Positions 16,408 through 25,160 of a stretch of DNA of 64,000 bases are shown here, in pieces. This stretch comes from Halarchaeum nitratireducens (GTDB lineage: Archaea > Halobacteriota > Halobacteria > Halobacteriales > Halobacteriaceae): NCBI RefSeq assembly GCF_014647155.1, contig NZ_BMOQ01000002.1, positions 372,001 through 436,000 of the forward strand. The letters are read 5' to 3'. The notes beneath the pieces are model-generated. The model did no database searches and was not told where the DNA came from. It was given only the letters and a program-made list of their open reading frames with translations. A program made the translations under genes and the position numbers. Numbering within the stretch: the first letter of the stretch is position 1; every line of letters starts with the position of its first letter.

Positions 16408-17349
16408 ATGGTAATGCCAGACGAGCTTCCGGACGTGCAGGCATCGGCACCGGACGTCTCGGTGGGGTTGAGCCACGTGGGCGTGACGGGCGTCGAGAAG
16501 CTAGTGACGCTCGAACGCTCGGAGAAGCGCCCCGTCGTCCTGATGGCGGAGTTCGAGGTCTACGTCGATCTCCCGCGGGAACGCAAGGGGATCGACATGA
16601 GCCGAAACATGGAGGTCATCGACGAGACGCTCCAGTCGGCGATCGACCAACCGACGTACCAGGTCGAGGACGTCTGTGGCGAGGTGGCCGATCGACTCCT
16701 CGAGAAGCACGACTACACCTCGCAGGCGGTGGTCTCGATGGAGGCCGCGTACATGACGCGAGAGGAAACGCCCGAGTCGGAGCGCGCGACCCAGTCGACG
16801 CTGGACATCATCGCGTCGGCGACGGCACGCGAGGGAGAGGAGACCCGAGAGGAGGTCGGCGTCCGCGTGACCGGGATGACCGTCTGTCCCTGCAGTCAGG
16901 AGATGATGTCGGCGCGCGCCGCAGAGCGGCTCGCCGACCTCGGCGTAGACGAGGACGACGTGAAGTCGTTCCTCCGCGACGTCCCGCAGGCCGGTCACTC
17001 GCAGCGGGGACACGCGACGCTGACCGTCGAGACCGCCGGAACGCCGGACGTGGATCTGCGCGACCTCATCGAGATCGCGCGCGACGCGATGAGCGCGCGG
17101 ATCTACAACCTCGCGAAGCGCCCGGACGAGGACCACATGACGTACGAAGCGCACGCGAACGCCCGGTTCGTCGAGGACTGCGTGCGAGCGATGGCCGAGC
17201 GGGTGGTCGACGAGTATCCGGACCTGCCGGACGGGACCGTCGTCACGATGAAGCAGTCGAACGACGAGTCCATCCACCAGCACAACGCCCACGCCGAACG
17301 CGTCGCTCCCCTCGCGCAGCTCCGCGAGGAAGTCGACGGCGGCGAATAG
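16408..17349 (+). CDS. mptA: GTP cyclohydrolase MptA (FolE2/type IV family)
   Basis: Opens GTP to a dihydroneopterin phosphate, the first pterin step. In haloarchaea this MptA-type enzyme supplies folate synthesis. 313 aa (or 311 from ATG 16414). Family features are the [11 protein letters not shown] segment (56-66), the metal/catalytic cysteine region [10 protein letters not shown] (Cys160, Cys162) and [14 protein letters not shown]-like GGAATAAACG lies about 25 nt upstream, so the transcript is probably leaderless. Being next to a folate-dependent catabolic group and ahead of the p-aminobenzoate genes, it may help raise the folate supply, but it is also an essential housekeeping gene. Confidence 0.92.
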   Translation: MVMPDELPDVQASAPDVSVGLSHVGVTGVEKLVTLERSEKRPVVLMAEFEVYVDLPRERKGIDMSRNMEVIDETLQSAIDQPTYQVEDVCGEVADRLLEKHDYTSQAVVSMEAAYMTREETPESERATQSTLDIIASATAREGEETREEVGVRVTGMTVCPCSQEMMSARAAERLADLGVDEDDVKSFLRDVPQAGHSQRGHATLTVETAGTPDVDLRDLIEIARDAMSARIYNLAKRPDEDHMTYEAHANARFVEDCVRAMAERVVDEYPDLPDGTVVTMKQSNDESIHQHNAHAERVAPLAQLREEVDGGE

Positions 17350-17385
17350 GGAGTCCGCGGCCGCGGCGCCGCGAGTCGCGGACCG

Positions 17386-18237
17386 CTAGTAGTGCGCCGC
17401 CTCGACCGCCGCGTCGAAGCGGGCCGCGAGCCGCTCGGTGAGGGGACCGACCGGGAGCGCCGTCCCGTCGACGTCGACGAGCGGTCGGATTTCCCACGTC
17501 GTGTTCGTCAGAAACGCCTCGTCGGCGCGCCGGAGAGCCACCGGGTCGTACGTTCCGGTCTCGACGTCGATCCCCTCGCGTGCGGCGAGATCGAGGACGG
17601 CGCGTCGCGTCACGCCCGGGAGAACGTCGCCGTCGAGCGTCGGCGTGTGGAGGGTGTCGTCGCGAACCCAGAAGGCGTTGCTCGTCGCGCCCTCGGCGAG
17701 TCGGCCGTCGACGTCACACAGGAGCGCTTCGTCCTCTCCGTCGAGTTCGTTCCGCGCGAGGATGCCGTTCAGGTAGTTGTGCGTCTTCGCGGCCGCGGGA
17801 ACGGCCGCGTCGGGCACGCGGCGCGTCTCGACGACGCGTGCGCTCGCCGGGGCGTCCCAGACGTCGTCGCCGGCGGTACCGCCGCGCGGGAGCGGTTTCG
17901 TGACGACGATCACGGTCGGGTCCGCGGGGCCGGGCGTGAGTGCGCCCGGCTGGGCGCCGCGCGTGACGGAGACGCGAACGTAGGCGTCGGCGAGGTCGTT
18001 CGCGGCGAGCGTCTCCCGGACGCGCGCGCGGATGTCGGCGGCGTCCGGATACCGCTCGAAGCCGAGCGCGTCGAGCGTGTTCCGGAGGCGCGCCGCGTGG
18101 TCGTCCCACCGGAAGACCGTCCCGCCGTAGGCGCGGAGGGTCTCGAAGGCCGCGTCACCGTAGCGAAAGCCCCGGTCGGCGACGCTCACGCTCGCCGCGT
18201 CGGCGTCCACGAGCGCGCCGTCGACGTGGTACTGCAT
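17386..18237 (-). CDS. pabC: Aminodeoxychorismate lyase-like, class IV PLP aminotransferase
   Basis: 283 aa from ATG 18235-18237, two nt after the pabA stop. The PLP lysine is Lys151 in AAAKTHNYLNGIL and the phosphate-binding region is EGATSNAFW. Class IV enzymes include branched-chain and D-amino acid aminotransferases. The tight linkage to pabA and pabB argues for 4-amino-4-deoxychorismate lyase, which makes p-aminobenzoate for folate. Last gene of the three-gene operon. Confidence 0.82.
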   Translation of the reverse strand: MQYHVDGALVDADAASVSVADRGFRYGDAAFETLRAYGGTVFRWDDHAARLRNTLDALGFERYPDAADIRARVRETLAANDLADAYVRVSVTRGAQPGALTPGPADPTVIVVTKPLPRGGTAGDDVWDAPASARVVETRRVPDAAVPAAAKTHNYLNGILARNELDGEDEALLCDVDGRLAEGATSNAFWVRDDTLHTPTLDGDVLPGVTRRAVLDLAAREGIDVETGTYDPVALRRADEAFLTNTTWEIRPLVDVDGTALPVGPLTERLAARFDAAVEAAHY

Positions 18238-18239
18238 CG

Positions 18240-18860
18240 TCACTGCTGGCGCTCCGCGCCCGTGCCCGCGAGGAAGTTCGCCACGAGCCGACGGCCGAGC
18301 GAGAGATCCGCGGGATCGTCGGGTCGGCCGGTGAGAACGCTCTCCGGGTGGAACTGGACGCCGACGTGCGGTTTCTCGCGGTCCCGCACCGCCATGACGA
18401 CGTCGTCGCGCTCGCCGTCCGCCGTCCACGCGGTCTCGGCGAGTCGCGCGGGGAGCGTGTCGGCGTCGACGGCGAGCGAGTGGTACCGACCGACCGTGAC
18501 GGCGTCGGGGAGGTCCGCGAAGATCCCGGTACCGTCGTGGCGGATCGCGGACGGCTTGCCGTGGACGACGGCGTCGGCGCGGACGACGTCGGCACCGCGG
18601 GCGGCGCAGAGCGCTTGGTGGCCGAGACAGACCCCGAGAATCGGATAGTCGGTGTCGAAGAGCGGCACGGAGACGCCGGCTTCCGCGGGCGTCCCGGGAC
18701 CCGGGGAGACGACGACGGCGTCGGGGTCGAGCGCGCGAACGTCGTCGACGTCGATGGCGTCGTTCCGGCGGACGACGACGTCCGCGTCGCTCTCGCTCGC
18801 CACGTAGTCGACGAGGTTGTACGCGAACGAGTCGTAGTTGTCGACGACGAGGACGGTCAT
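18240..18860 (-). CDS. pabA: Aminodeoxychorismate/anthranilate synthase glutaminase subunit
   Basis: Class I glutamine amidotransferase that passes ammonia to the chorismate-converting subunit. 206 aa. Catalytic triad Cys78 (LGVCLGHQ), His171 and Glu173 (QFHPES). Oxyanion-loop motif SPGPGTP is at 52-58. The start overlaps the pabB stop by 4 nt. It could serve TrpE as well as PabB since this subunit is often shared. Confidence 0.9.
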   Translation of the reverse strand: MTVLVVDNYDSFAYNLVDYVASESDADVVVRRNDAIDVDDVRALDPDAVVVSPGPGTPAEAGVSVPLFDTDYPILGVCLGHQALCAARGADVVRADAVVHGKPSAIRHDGTGIFADLPDAVTVGRYHSLAVDADTLPARLAETAWTADGERDDVVMAVRDREKPHVGVQFHPESVLTGRPDDPADLSLGRRLVANFLAGTGAERQQ

Positions 18861-20362
18861 TTCGAGACCTCCATCCCGCCGGCGTCGGCGGCGAGCGCGC
18901 GATCGAGCGCGTCGACGAGGGCCTGGGCCTTATCGAGCGTCTCGTCGTACTCGGCGTCGGGATCCGAGTCGTGCACGACGCCGGCACCGACGCGGAGGGC
19001 GTACTCGGCGTCCGTGCGGACGAGCGTCCGGATGACGATGTTGAACGCGGCGTCGCCGTCGAACCCGATCGCCGCCATGCTGCCCGTGTACGGTCCGCGG
19101 CGGGTCGTCTCCACCGACTCGATCAGCTCCATCGTCTTCGGCTTCGGGGCACCCGTGATCGTCCCCCCGGGGAAGACGGCCTCGACGGCTTCGCCGAGCG
19201 ACGTATCGGGCGCCATCCGGCCGGTGACGAGCGAGACAAGGTGCATGACCCGCGAGTAGCGATCCACGCGGCGGTACTCCTCGACGGCGACCGATCCCGG
19301 CTCCGAGACCCTGGCGAGGTCGTTGCGTTCGAGGTCGACGAGCATCGCGTGTTCGGCGCGTTCCTTCTCGTCGCCGAGGAGGTCGGCCTCGTACTCGACG
19401 TCCTCGGCGTCGCTCTCGCCGCGCGGCCGCGTCCCCGCGATCGGTTCCGTGACGAGGCGATCGCCCGCCCGTTCGAGCAGGAGCTCGGGGCTCGCGGAAA
19501 CGAGATCGCAGGACGGGAACTCGACGAGGCCAGCGTAGGGCGCGGGGTTCACGTCGCGGAGCGCCGTATACGCCTCGACGGGATGGACGGCGGCCGGCGC
19601 ACGGAGGCGCTGGCTGACGTTCGTCTGAAACGTATCGCCCGCGCGGATCGCCTCCTTGATCCGAGCGACGCGCCCGGCGAACGCCTCGCGGCCCGCGTCG
19701 CTCTCGAACGCCGCCGTCGTCGCGTCCGGCGCGGGCGCCGGCCCGACGGCCGGATCGCCCTCCCGGGCACGCTCGGCCAGCGCCGTCGCCCGCGACAGCG
19801 CGGCGTCGTAGGCCTCGTCGATCGAGTCGTGCGCGTCGAGGCGGAGCGCGGCGACCACGCGGAGGTCGTCGCCCGGTTCGAACGGCGCCTCCCACGCGGC
19901 GAGGCACTCGTAGGCGGCGAGTTCGAGGCGCGGGAGGGCACGGTCGTCGGTCGTCGTCTCGGGGATGGCCTCGGTCTCCCGCGCCGCGTCGTACGAGAGG
20001 TAGCCGAAGAAGCCGCCGGGATACGGGACGTCGCAGCCCCCACGAACGAGCGTCTCGTCCGCGAGGAGCGCGTCGATGGCCGCGAAGGCCCCCTCGTCTT
20101 CGGGACCGATGGTCGTCACGTCCGCGGGCGTGACACCGAAGTAGCCCCAGCCGTCGGCGTCCCCGCCCGTCTCGTAGAAGAACGACGGCTCGCGCGTCCC
20201 GACGTCCGCCACGCGCCCGCCGCGTGCTCGGCGGTAGGCCTCGAACGGGTCCTCGACGGAGAGGCGGACTTCGACCGGGACGCGCGCGCCGTCGGGTGCG
20301 TCACGCGCCGCCGCGCGGAACGTTCCCCGGTCGGTGACGGGACGAACGTACTGCTTGCTCAC
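18857..20362 (-). CDS. pabB: Aminodeoxychorismate synthase component I (PabB/TrpE family)
   Basis: 501 aa from GTG 20360-20362 (start less certain; the frame is open to 20467). The chorismate-binding domain is intact: [12 protein letters not shown], the PIAGTRPRG motif, [15 protein letters not shown] and [13 protein letters not shown]. Typical PabB has PIKGT, whose lysine takes part in catalysis, whereas anthranilate synthase has PIAGT. Here the motif is the alanine type. The adjacent class IV lyase favours p-aminobenzoate synthesis, but an anthranilate synthase role is not excluded by sequence alone. Confidence 0.8.
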   Translation of the reverse strand: MSKQYVRPVTDRGTFRAAARDAPDGARVPVEVRLSVEDPFEAYRRARGGRVADVGTREPSFFYETGGDADGWGYFGVTPADVTTIGPEDEGAFAAIDALLADETLVRGGCDVPYPGGFFGYLSYDAARETEAIPETTTDDRALPRLELAAYECLAAWEAPFEPGDDLRVVAALRLDAHDSIDEAYDAALSRATALAERAREGDPAVGPAPAPDATTAAFESDAGREAFAGRVARIKEAIRAGDTFQTNVSQRLRAPAAVHPVEAYTALRDVNPAPYAGLVEFPSCDLVSASPELLLERAGDRLVTEPIAGTRPRGESDAEDVEYEADLLGDEKERAEHAMLVDLERNDLARVSEPGSVAVEEYRRVDRYSRVMHLVSLVTGRMAPDTSLGEAVEAVFPGGTITGAPKPKTMELIESVETTRRGPYTGSMAAIGFDGDAAFNIVIRTLVRTDAEYALRVGAGVVHDSDPDAEYDETLDKAQALVDALDRALAADAGGMEVSK

Positions 20363-20483
20363 GCGCGTAGTCGGATGCGAACGAACAAACCAGTTTCGGT
20401 GGGTGTAGCATGGCCGACAGCACCAGTCGGTAACGTCGACGGTGGCGGTCCGAACCGCCCGGAGCAACGCGGCCGGGGGTGCG

Positions 20484-20876
20484 CTACTCCGAGACGCTCT
20501 GGACGACGACCGGGCGCTCGGCCTCGAGGATGACGCGCTGCGTCGTGCTTCCGAAGACCGCTTTGCCGGTCGGGCTCCGCGAGCGGCCGGCGAGCGCGAT
20601 GAGGTCCGCGTCGAGGTCGCGGGCCGCCTCGACGATCTCGGTCGAGGGGTCCCCGCTCCGTTCGATCAGGTTCGTCTCCACGCCCGCGTCGTCGAGTAAG
20701 TCCTGGGCCTCGTGGACCGACTCGATCTGTCCGACCGACGCGCCCTCCGGGTTGTCCGTGAACACGTGGAGGAGCGTCACGCGGACCTCGTCCATCTGGA
20801 GTGGCATATCGAGGATGGACTCGATCTGTTTATCGGCGCGATCCGGGTCGTCGAGCGGCACGAGGATCTCGTACAT
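20484..20876 (-). CDS. Universal stress protein (UspA family)
   Basis: 130 aa single-domain USP from ATG 20874-20876. N-terminal strand [10 protein letters not shown] and the ATP-type C-terminal loop [20 protein letters not shown] are present, the latter close to the G-2x-G-9x-G-S/T signature. Such proteins bind ATP or adenine nucleotides and respond to stress; the partner is unknown. A second USP is at 55598-56032. Confidence 0.88.
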   Translation of the reverse strand: MYEILVPLDDPDRADKQIESILDMPLQMDEVRVTLLHVFTDNPEGASVGQIESVHEAQDLLDDAGVETNLIERSGDPSTEIVEAARDLDADLIALAGRSRSPTGKAVFGSTTQRVILEAERPVVVQSVSE

Positions 20877-21170
20877 CTACGTACGCACCCTCGACAGCCG
20901 CTCGGTTCGCAGTGTTGTCGATACGACCCGCGTCCGTTCGGTTCGGCCAGCGCGCATGTTTTCGAGTTGGATCCCATCGGTAATCATAGTTTGGTTCGTC
21001 CGCGGTCTCGATGCCGACTCGAAACGAACCCCCGATCGCACGTGGGACGGTCCAAGCCGGGAAGATACCACCGAATAATCAGATACACACATAGTCTAGC
21101 AACGAGGTAATTCCGCCGTCGCGTCATCGCGCGCGCTAACTACATATGTGTGGGTGGCGTACGTGGGGGT
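20877..21170. other. Divergent intergenic region, USP / msrA
   Basis: 294 nt without a gene. ACATATGTG (about 21141-21149) lies 28 nt before the msrA ATG and is its probable TATA region. Nothing else stands out. Confidence 0.35.
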
Positions 21171-21710
21171 ATGACTGCGACCGAGACCGCGACGTTCGGT
21201 GGCGGGTGTTTCTGGTGTATCGAGGCGGCGTTCGAGGAACTCGAAGGCGTCGTCGACGTCACGTCCGGCTACGCCGGCGGGAGCGTCGAAGATCCGACGT
21301 ACGAGGCGGTGTGCAGGGGCGAGACGGGCCACGCGGAGGTCGTCCAGATCGAGTACGATCCGGGCGTCGTCTCGTACGCCGACCTGCTGGAGGTGTTCTT
21401 CACGATCCACGACCCGACGCAGGTGGACCGGCAGGGTCCCGACGTCGGCTCGCAGTACCGCTCGATCGTCCTCACCCACGACGACCGCCAGCGTGAGGAG
21501 GCGGAGGCGTACATCGAGGCGCTCGACGGGGAGTACGCGGACGACGTCGCGACGGAGATCGAACCGCTCGACGCCTTCTACCGCGCCGAAGAGTACCACC
21601 AGAACTACTTCGAGAAGAACCCGAACGACGCGTACTGCACGATGCACGCGCGCCCGAAGGTCGAGAAGGTGCGCGAGGCCTTCGAGTCGAAGGTGGAACC
21701 CTCGGCGTAG
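21171..21710 (+). CDS. msrA: Peptide-methionine (S)-S-oxide reductase
   Basis: Repairs methionine-S-sulfoxide in oxidised proteins. 179 aa from ATG 21171, the normal size. The catalytic motif GGCFWC gives Cys13 as nucleophile (with Cys16 nearby), and GYAGGS, HAEVVQIEYDP and the DVGSQYRS loop are all canonical MsrA. The C-terminus carries a further cysteine (DAYCTMH) that may resolve the disulfide. Followed 86 nt later by the HtpX-like protease gene. Confidence 0.95.
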   Translation: MTATETATFGGGCFWCIEAAFEELEGVVDVTSGYAGGSVEDPTYEAVCRGETGHAEVVQIEYDPGVVSYADLLEVFFTIHDPTQVDRQGPDVGSQYRSIVLTHDDRQREEAEAYIEALDGEYADDVATEIEPLDAFYRAEEYHQNYFEKNPNDAYCTMHARPKVEKVREAFESKVEPSA

Positions 21711-21796
21711 GACGCGGAGCCGAGGGCGACTCGATCGACCGGCGGGAACGGCGACCGCCGGAACGCGTTTCGGGCAGGCGACCGTAGACGCGAGCG

Positions 21797-22756
21797 ATGA
21801 AGCGACTCGGGCTCCGACTGGCGATGGCGGCGGTCGGTGTCGCGCTCCTCGTCGGATACGTCGGCGCCGCGGCCCTCGCGTACTGGGTGCTCGCCGTCCT
21901 CTGGACGACTCGACCGGATCCGACGACGGCGCTCACGATCGTCGCCGTCGCCGTGATCGTCGTCGGCTCTCTCAGCTACGCGTTCGGGACGCGACACCTC
22001 CTGGCGCGACTCGACGCTGAGCCGATCGCACGGGAGCGCGCGCCCGGACTCTACGACCGGGCGGCGACGCTCTGCGAGCGGATGGACACGGACGTCCCGG
22101 CGTTCTACGTCGGCCGGATGGCGATGCCGAACGCGTTCGCACTCGGCGGCATCGGGACCGGCGTCGTGGTCCTCGATCGCTCGCTCTTCGGTCTCCTCAC
22201 CACGACGGAGCTCGACGCCATTCTCGCGCACGAACTCGCGCACTTAGAGAGCCACGACGGGTTCGTCCGGACGCTCGCGTTCAGCGTCGGCGAGACGCTC
22301 ACGGGGCTCCTGTCGATCGTGCTCTTCCCGGCCGTCCTGTCGACGACCGGGCTGGCGAAGGCCTGGGCGTGGTTCAGCGGTCGACCGGACACGTGGACGC
22401 AGAACCCGGTCGGACGGGTTCGGCGCGTCCTCGATGGGGTGATCGGGTTCGGCCTCATCGCGCTCACGTTCGCCGTCAACGCGCACTCGCGACACCGGGA
22501 GTTCGCCGCGGACGACCGCGCGGCCGACGTGACCGACGACCCGATCGCGCTGGCGCGGGCGCTACGGAAGATCGAACGCGCGAGCCGGCCCACGTGGGCG
22601 GTCCTCTCGCCGTTCTACGTGCACAGCGACGACGACGACGTGGAGAACCCGATCGAGCGGTGGTTCTCCACGCACCCGGATCTCGACGAGCGAGTCGAGC
22701 GTCTCCGGGAGAAGGCGGCCGCGTCGGACGACACCGTTCAGGTTCGTGTCGAGTGA
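21797..22756 (+). CDS. HtpX-like membrane zinc metalloprotease (M48)
   Basis: 319 aa integral membrane protein. Two N-terminal membrane segments (about 8-36 and 43-63) precede the zinc motif HELAH (His145, Glu146, His149); the third ligand is the Glu in HREFAADDRAAD near 231. A further pair of hydrophobic segments lies around 160-190 and 205-225. The family degrades misfolded membrane proteins. The gene ends just before the replication-origin repeats. Confidence 0.88.
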   Translation: MKRLGLRLAMAAVGVALLVGYVGAAALAYWVLAVLWTTRPDPTTALTIVAVAVIVVGSLSYAFGTRHLLARLDAEPIARERAPGLYDRAATLCERMDTDVPAFYVGRMAMPNAFALGGIGTGVVVLDRSLFGLLTTTELDAILAHELAHLESHDGFVRTLAFSVGETLTGLLSIVLFPAVLSTTGLAKAWAWFSGRPDTWTQNPVGRVRRVLDGVIGFGLIALTFAVNAHSRHREFAADDRAADVTDDPIALARALRKIERASRPTWAVLSPFYVHSDDDDVENPIERWFSTHPDLDERVERLREKAAASDDTVQVRVE

Positions 22757-22802
22757 TTCGACGTTCCGATAATCTGCAACCTGAGACGGTCACGACCGAC
22801 GA

Positions 22803-22822
22803 TACTGCGGACAGAGTGGTGT
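22803..22822 (+). repeat. Origin recognition box 1
   Basis: TACTGCGGACAGAGTGGTGT. Exact reverse complement of 22937-22956. Confidence 0.75.
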
Positions 22823-22936
22823 CGGTCGCGCTGGGCCAAGACGGAACAGACGCACATCGATCCACCGATCCCGAACTCTATCGACGGCTATCGTCCCCGT
22901 CGACGGTGCAACAGCGAGGGACTGGATCGACGGGCA

Positions 22937-22956
22937 ACACCACTCTGTCCGCAGTA
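22937..22956 (-). repeat. Origin recognition box 2
   Basis: Perfect 20-nt inverted partner of box 1, 114 nt further right. Confidence 0.75.
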
Positions 22957-23178
22957 AATCGGTCCGAGACGGAAGCAGACGGTGCAGTTGGACGATCGGT
23001 TCACGGCCGAAGAGTCGAAAGGAGTACGAGCCGACGACGTGTGTCGGTCACACGAGTCGAGAGCGAGACGGTACGACCGGGTGGCGACAACCGGCGTGAT
23101 TCGAGACGATGACCGACGAGGGACACCCCACGATGTCCGCTGTTCTTCGAGCGTCCGCGATCCGCGACGACGGGACGA

Positions 23179-23205
23179 ACCCTCCCCCCACTTTGTCCGC
23201 AGTAA
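23179..23205 (-). repeat. Origin recognition box 3
   Basis: 27 nt identical to the reverse complement of 23449-23475, including a G-rich tail that points away from the AT-rich core. Confidence 0.82.
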
Positions 23206-23299
23206 TCGCGTTCGGGGGCACGGACGGGGGGAGAAAGAAGAAGTGTATATTGCTGGTAAATGCGGCACGAGGATATTTTCACCGCCTCTGTCGGGATCG

Positions 23300-23448
23300 G
23301 TAAAGGACGACGCTGTCGGGAACTCCAACGTTTCTAATAACTAACATTTCCTTAATAACCCAGTACGGGTACTATTTGCTATACTCCTACTTAGAACTAT
23401 CGTCCATCTAGAAACTCTTCTCTCACTCCCGCCCCACTATTTTTCTCG
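23300..23448. other. AT-rich candidate duplex-unwinding element
   Basis: Runs such as TTTCTAATAACTAACATTTC and TTGCTATACTCC make this the most AT-rich part of the intergenic region. It lies between the inverted boxes 3 and 4. Confidence 0.65.
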
Positions 23449-23475
23449 TTACTGCGGACAAAGTGGGGGGAGGGT
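23449..23475 (+). repeat. Origin recognition box 4
   Basis: Begins TTACTGCGGACAAAGTGGGG and extends 27 nt as a perfect inverted copy of box 3. Confidence 0.82.
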
Positions 23476-23526
23476 CGTGGCCGAAATCTTGATGTGCCAT
23501 CGTTCGTCGTATATATATTCTGTAGA

Positions 23527-23551
23527 ACTGCGGACACTGCGGACGCGGTGG
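23527..23551 (+). repeat. Origin recognition box 5, overlapping the orc1 promoter
   Basis: ACTGCGGAC is repeated in tandem (23527-23535, 23536-23544) and the second copy continues as GCGGTGG. It touches the TTTTATTA TATA box of orc1, so Orc1 binding here could repress its own gene. Confidence 0.65.
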
Positions 23552-23559
23552 TTTTATTA
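23552..23559 (+). promoter_or_regulatory. orc1 TATA box
   Basis: TTTTATTA centred about 28 nt before ATG 23584, consistent with a leaderless mRNA. Confidence 0.6.
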
Positions 23560-23583
23560 TGCGATCCGACGAGGGGTGTTCGT

Positions 23584-24906
23584 ATGGGACTCTTCGAGCG
23601 GGACACCGATATCTATCGGGACCGCGACGCGCTTCGGGAGGACTACCAGCCGGCCGAGCTGGTCGGGCGGGACGAGGAACTCTCCACCTACACGTCCGCC
23701 CTCCAGCCGGTCATCAACGGCGAGCAGCCGAACAACGTCTTCCTCTACGGGAAGACTGGCGTCGGGAAGACCGCCGCGACGCGCTACCTCCTCGACCACC
23801 TCCGGGAGGACGCCGAGGAGTACGACGACATCGCCCTCGACATCATTTTCCTCAACTGTGACGGGCTCTCCTCTTCCTATCAGGTCGCGACCCATCTCGT
23901 GAACGAACTGCGCGCCGAGCACAATCAGATCAGCACGACGGGCTACCCGCTCGCGACGGTGTACGAGATGCTCTGGGAGGACCTCGATTCCCACGGCGGG
24001 ACCGTCCTCATAGTCCTCGACGAGATCGACAACATCGGCGACGACTCCATTCTCTATCAGCTCCCGCGCGCCCGTGCGAACGGCAAGCTCGAAGACACGC
24101 AGGTCGGCCTCATCGGCATCTCCAACGACTTCTCCTTCCGCGACGACCTCTCCCCCAAGGTCAAGTCCTCGCTCTGTGAGAACGAGATCCACTTCCCCGC
24201 CTACGACGCCACCGACCTGAAGGCCATCCTGAAACAGCGCGCGGACGTCGCGTTCCACGACGGCGTTCTCGACGACGGCGTCATCCCGCTCTGTGCGGCC
24301 TACGGCGCGAAGGACGCCGGCGACGCCCGCCAGTCGATCGACCTCCTGATGAAGGCGGGTGACGTCGCGCGCGACGACGAGGCGACCACGATTACCGAAG
24401 ACCACGTCGATCGCGGCCGCACCGCGCTCGAACGCGGCCGCATCGAAGAGGGGATCAGGGGGCTCACCGAACACGGCCACCTCGTCCTCTACGCGCTCGT
24501 GACGAACGATCTAGAGGGCGAAACGCCGATCCGCTCGCGCGACGTCCGCCCGCGGTACACGCGCTTCGCCGAACTCGCGGAACGCGATCCGCTCGTCCCG
24601 CGCCGGATGCGCGATCACCTGAGCGAACTCGCCATGCTCGGGATCATCTCCGTGACCGAGCGCAACGAGGGCCGTCGCGGCGGGACGTACCGGGAGTACG
24701 AACTCGACATGCCCGTCGAGCAGGTGTTGAGCGCGCTCTCGGAGACCGTGAAACTCGTCGGCGTCCACGAGTCCGTCGTCGAACTCGCCGAGGACGCTAT
24801 GCCGGATCTCACGACGGCGGTCGCCAGCACCGAGGGCGACGGATCGGATGGTGAGACACGGGCCGACCCGGATCGCTCGGACGCGTCGTTGGCGTCCTTC
24901 GAGTAG
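23584..24906 (+). CDS. orc1: Orc1/Cdc6 replication initiator
   Basis: Binds origin boxes and recruits the MCM helicase. 440 aa from ATG 23584, chosen over upstream in-frame starts because of the TATA box spacing. AAA+ motifs: Walker A YGKTGVGKTAATR (GKTGVGKT 56-63), Walker B VLIVLDEIDN (141-150), sensor-1 region GLIGISNDFSF. The C-terminal third is the winged-helix DNA-binding domain (about 320-410), followed by an acidic tail. Flanking boxes with one shared sequence suggest this protein is their cognate binder. Confidence 0.95.
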   Translation: MGLFERDTDIYRDRDALREDYQPAELVGRDEELSTYTSALQPVINGEQPNNVFLYGKTGVGKTAATRYLLDHLREDAEEYDDIALDIIFLNCDGLSSSYQVATHLVNELRAEHNQISTTGYPLATVYEMLWEDLDSHGGTVLIVLDEIDNIGDDSILYQLPRARANGKLEDTQVGLIGISNDFSFRDDLSPKVKSSLCENEIHFPAYDATDLKAILKQRADVAFHDGVLDDGVIPLCAAYGAKDAGDARQSIDLLMKAGDVARDDEATTITEDHVDRGRTALERGRIEEGIRGLTEHGHLVLYALVTNDLEGETPIRSRDVRPRYTRFAELAERDPLVPRRMRDHLSELAMLGIISVTERNEGRRGGTYREYELDMPVEQVLSALSETVKLVGVHESVVELAEDAMPDLTTAVASTEGDGSDGETRADPDRSDASLASFE

Positions 24907-24956
24907 CGCTCCCCGAGCGGGGCCAGCGGCCCCGCCCGCCGTCCCTCCGCGATCGA

Positions 24957-24979
24957 TTACTGCGGACACGGTGGGGTAG
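24957..24979 (+). repeat. Origin recognition box 6
   Basis: Starts TTACTGCGGACACGGTGGGG, 50 nt after the orc1 stop. Confidence 0.7.
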
Positions 24980-25020
24980 GCGGTGGCCCCGTCCGCCGTC
25001 CCGATCGGTCACGCCGACGA

Positions 25021-25044
25021 TTACCGCGGACGCGGTGGTGTCGG
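25021..25044 (+). repeat. Origin recognition box 7
   Basis: Starts TTACCGCGGACGCGGTGGTG; one mismatch in the TACTGCGGAC core. A weaker copy may follow near 25050-25070. Confidence 0.55.
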
Positions 25045-25160
25045 TGCGGAACGGCGGACACGCCGGGGTCGTTCGTCGTCGGTCCTCGTCGCCCGTCTCG
25101 ACGAGCGATCCACCGTTCCGAACCGAAAGCCCCCAGTAGCACCTCGTCCTCCGTACGTTC

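Larger units (their letters stand above)
22757..25044. other. Probable chromosomal replication origin (oriC-type) around orc1
   Basis: Seven copies of a TACTGCGGACA-NN-GTGG element flank and overlap the orc1 gene. Two pairs form perfect inverted repeats: 20 nt at 22803 and 22937, and 27 nt at 23179 and 23449. An AT-rich segment lies inside the second pair. This is the layout of archaeal origins: origin recognition boxes around an unwinding element next to orc1/cdc6. Open frames inside 22757-23583 have unusual composition and no family resemblance, so I treat that stretch as non-coding. Confidence 0.82.

Noticed and set aside
22982-23344. 120-codon open frame inside the origin region
   Set aside because: Composition is basic and Ser/Arg-rich, it runs across ORB box 3, and no family or promoter supports it.
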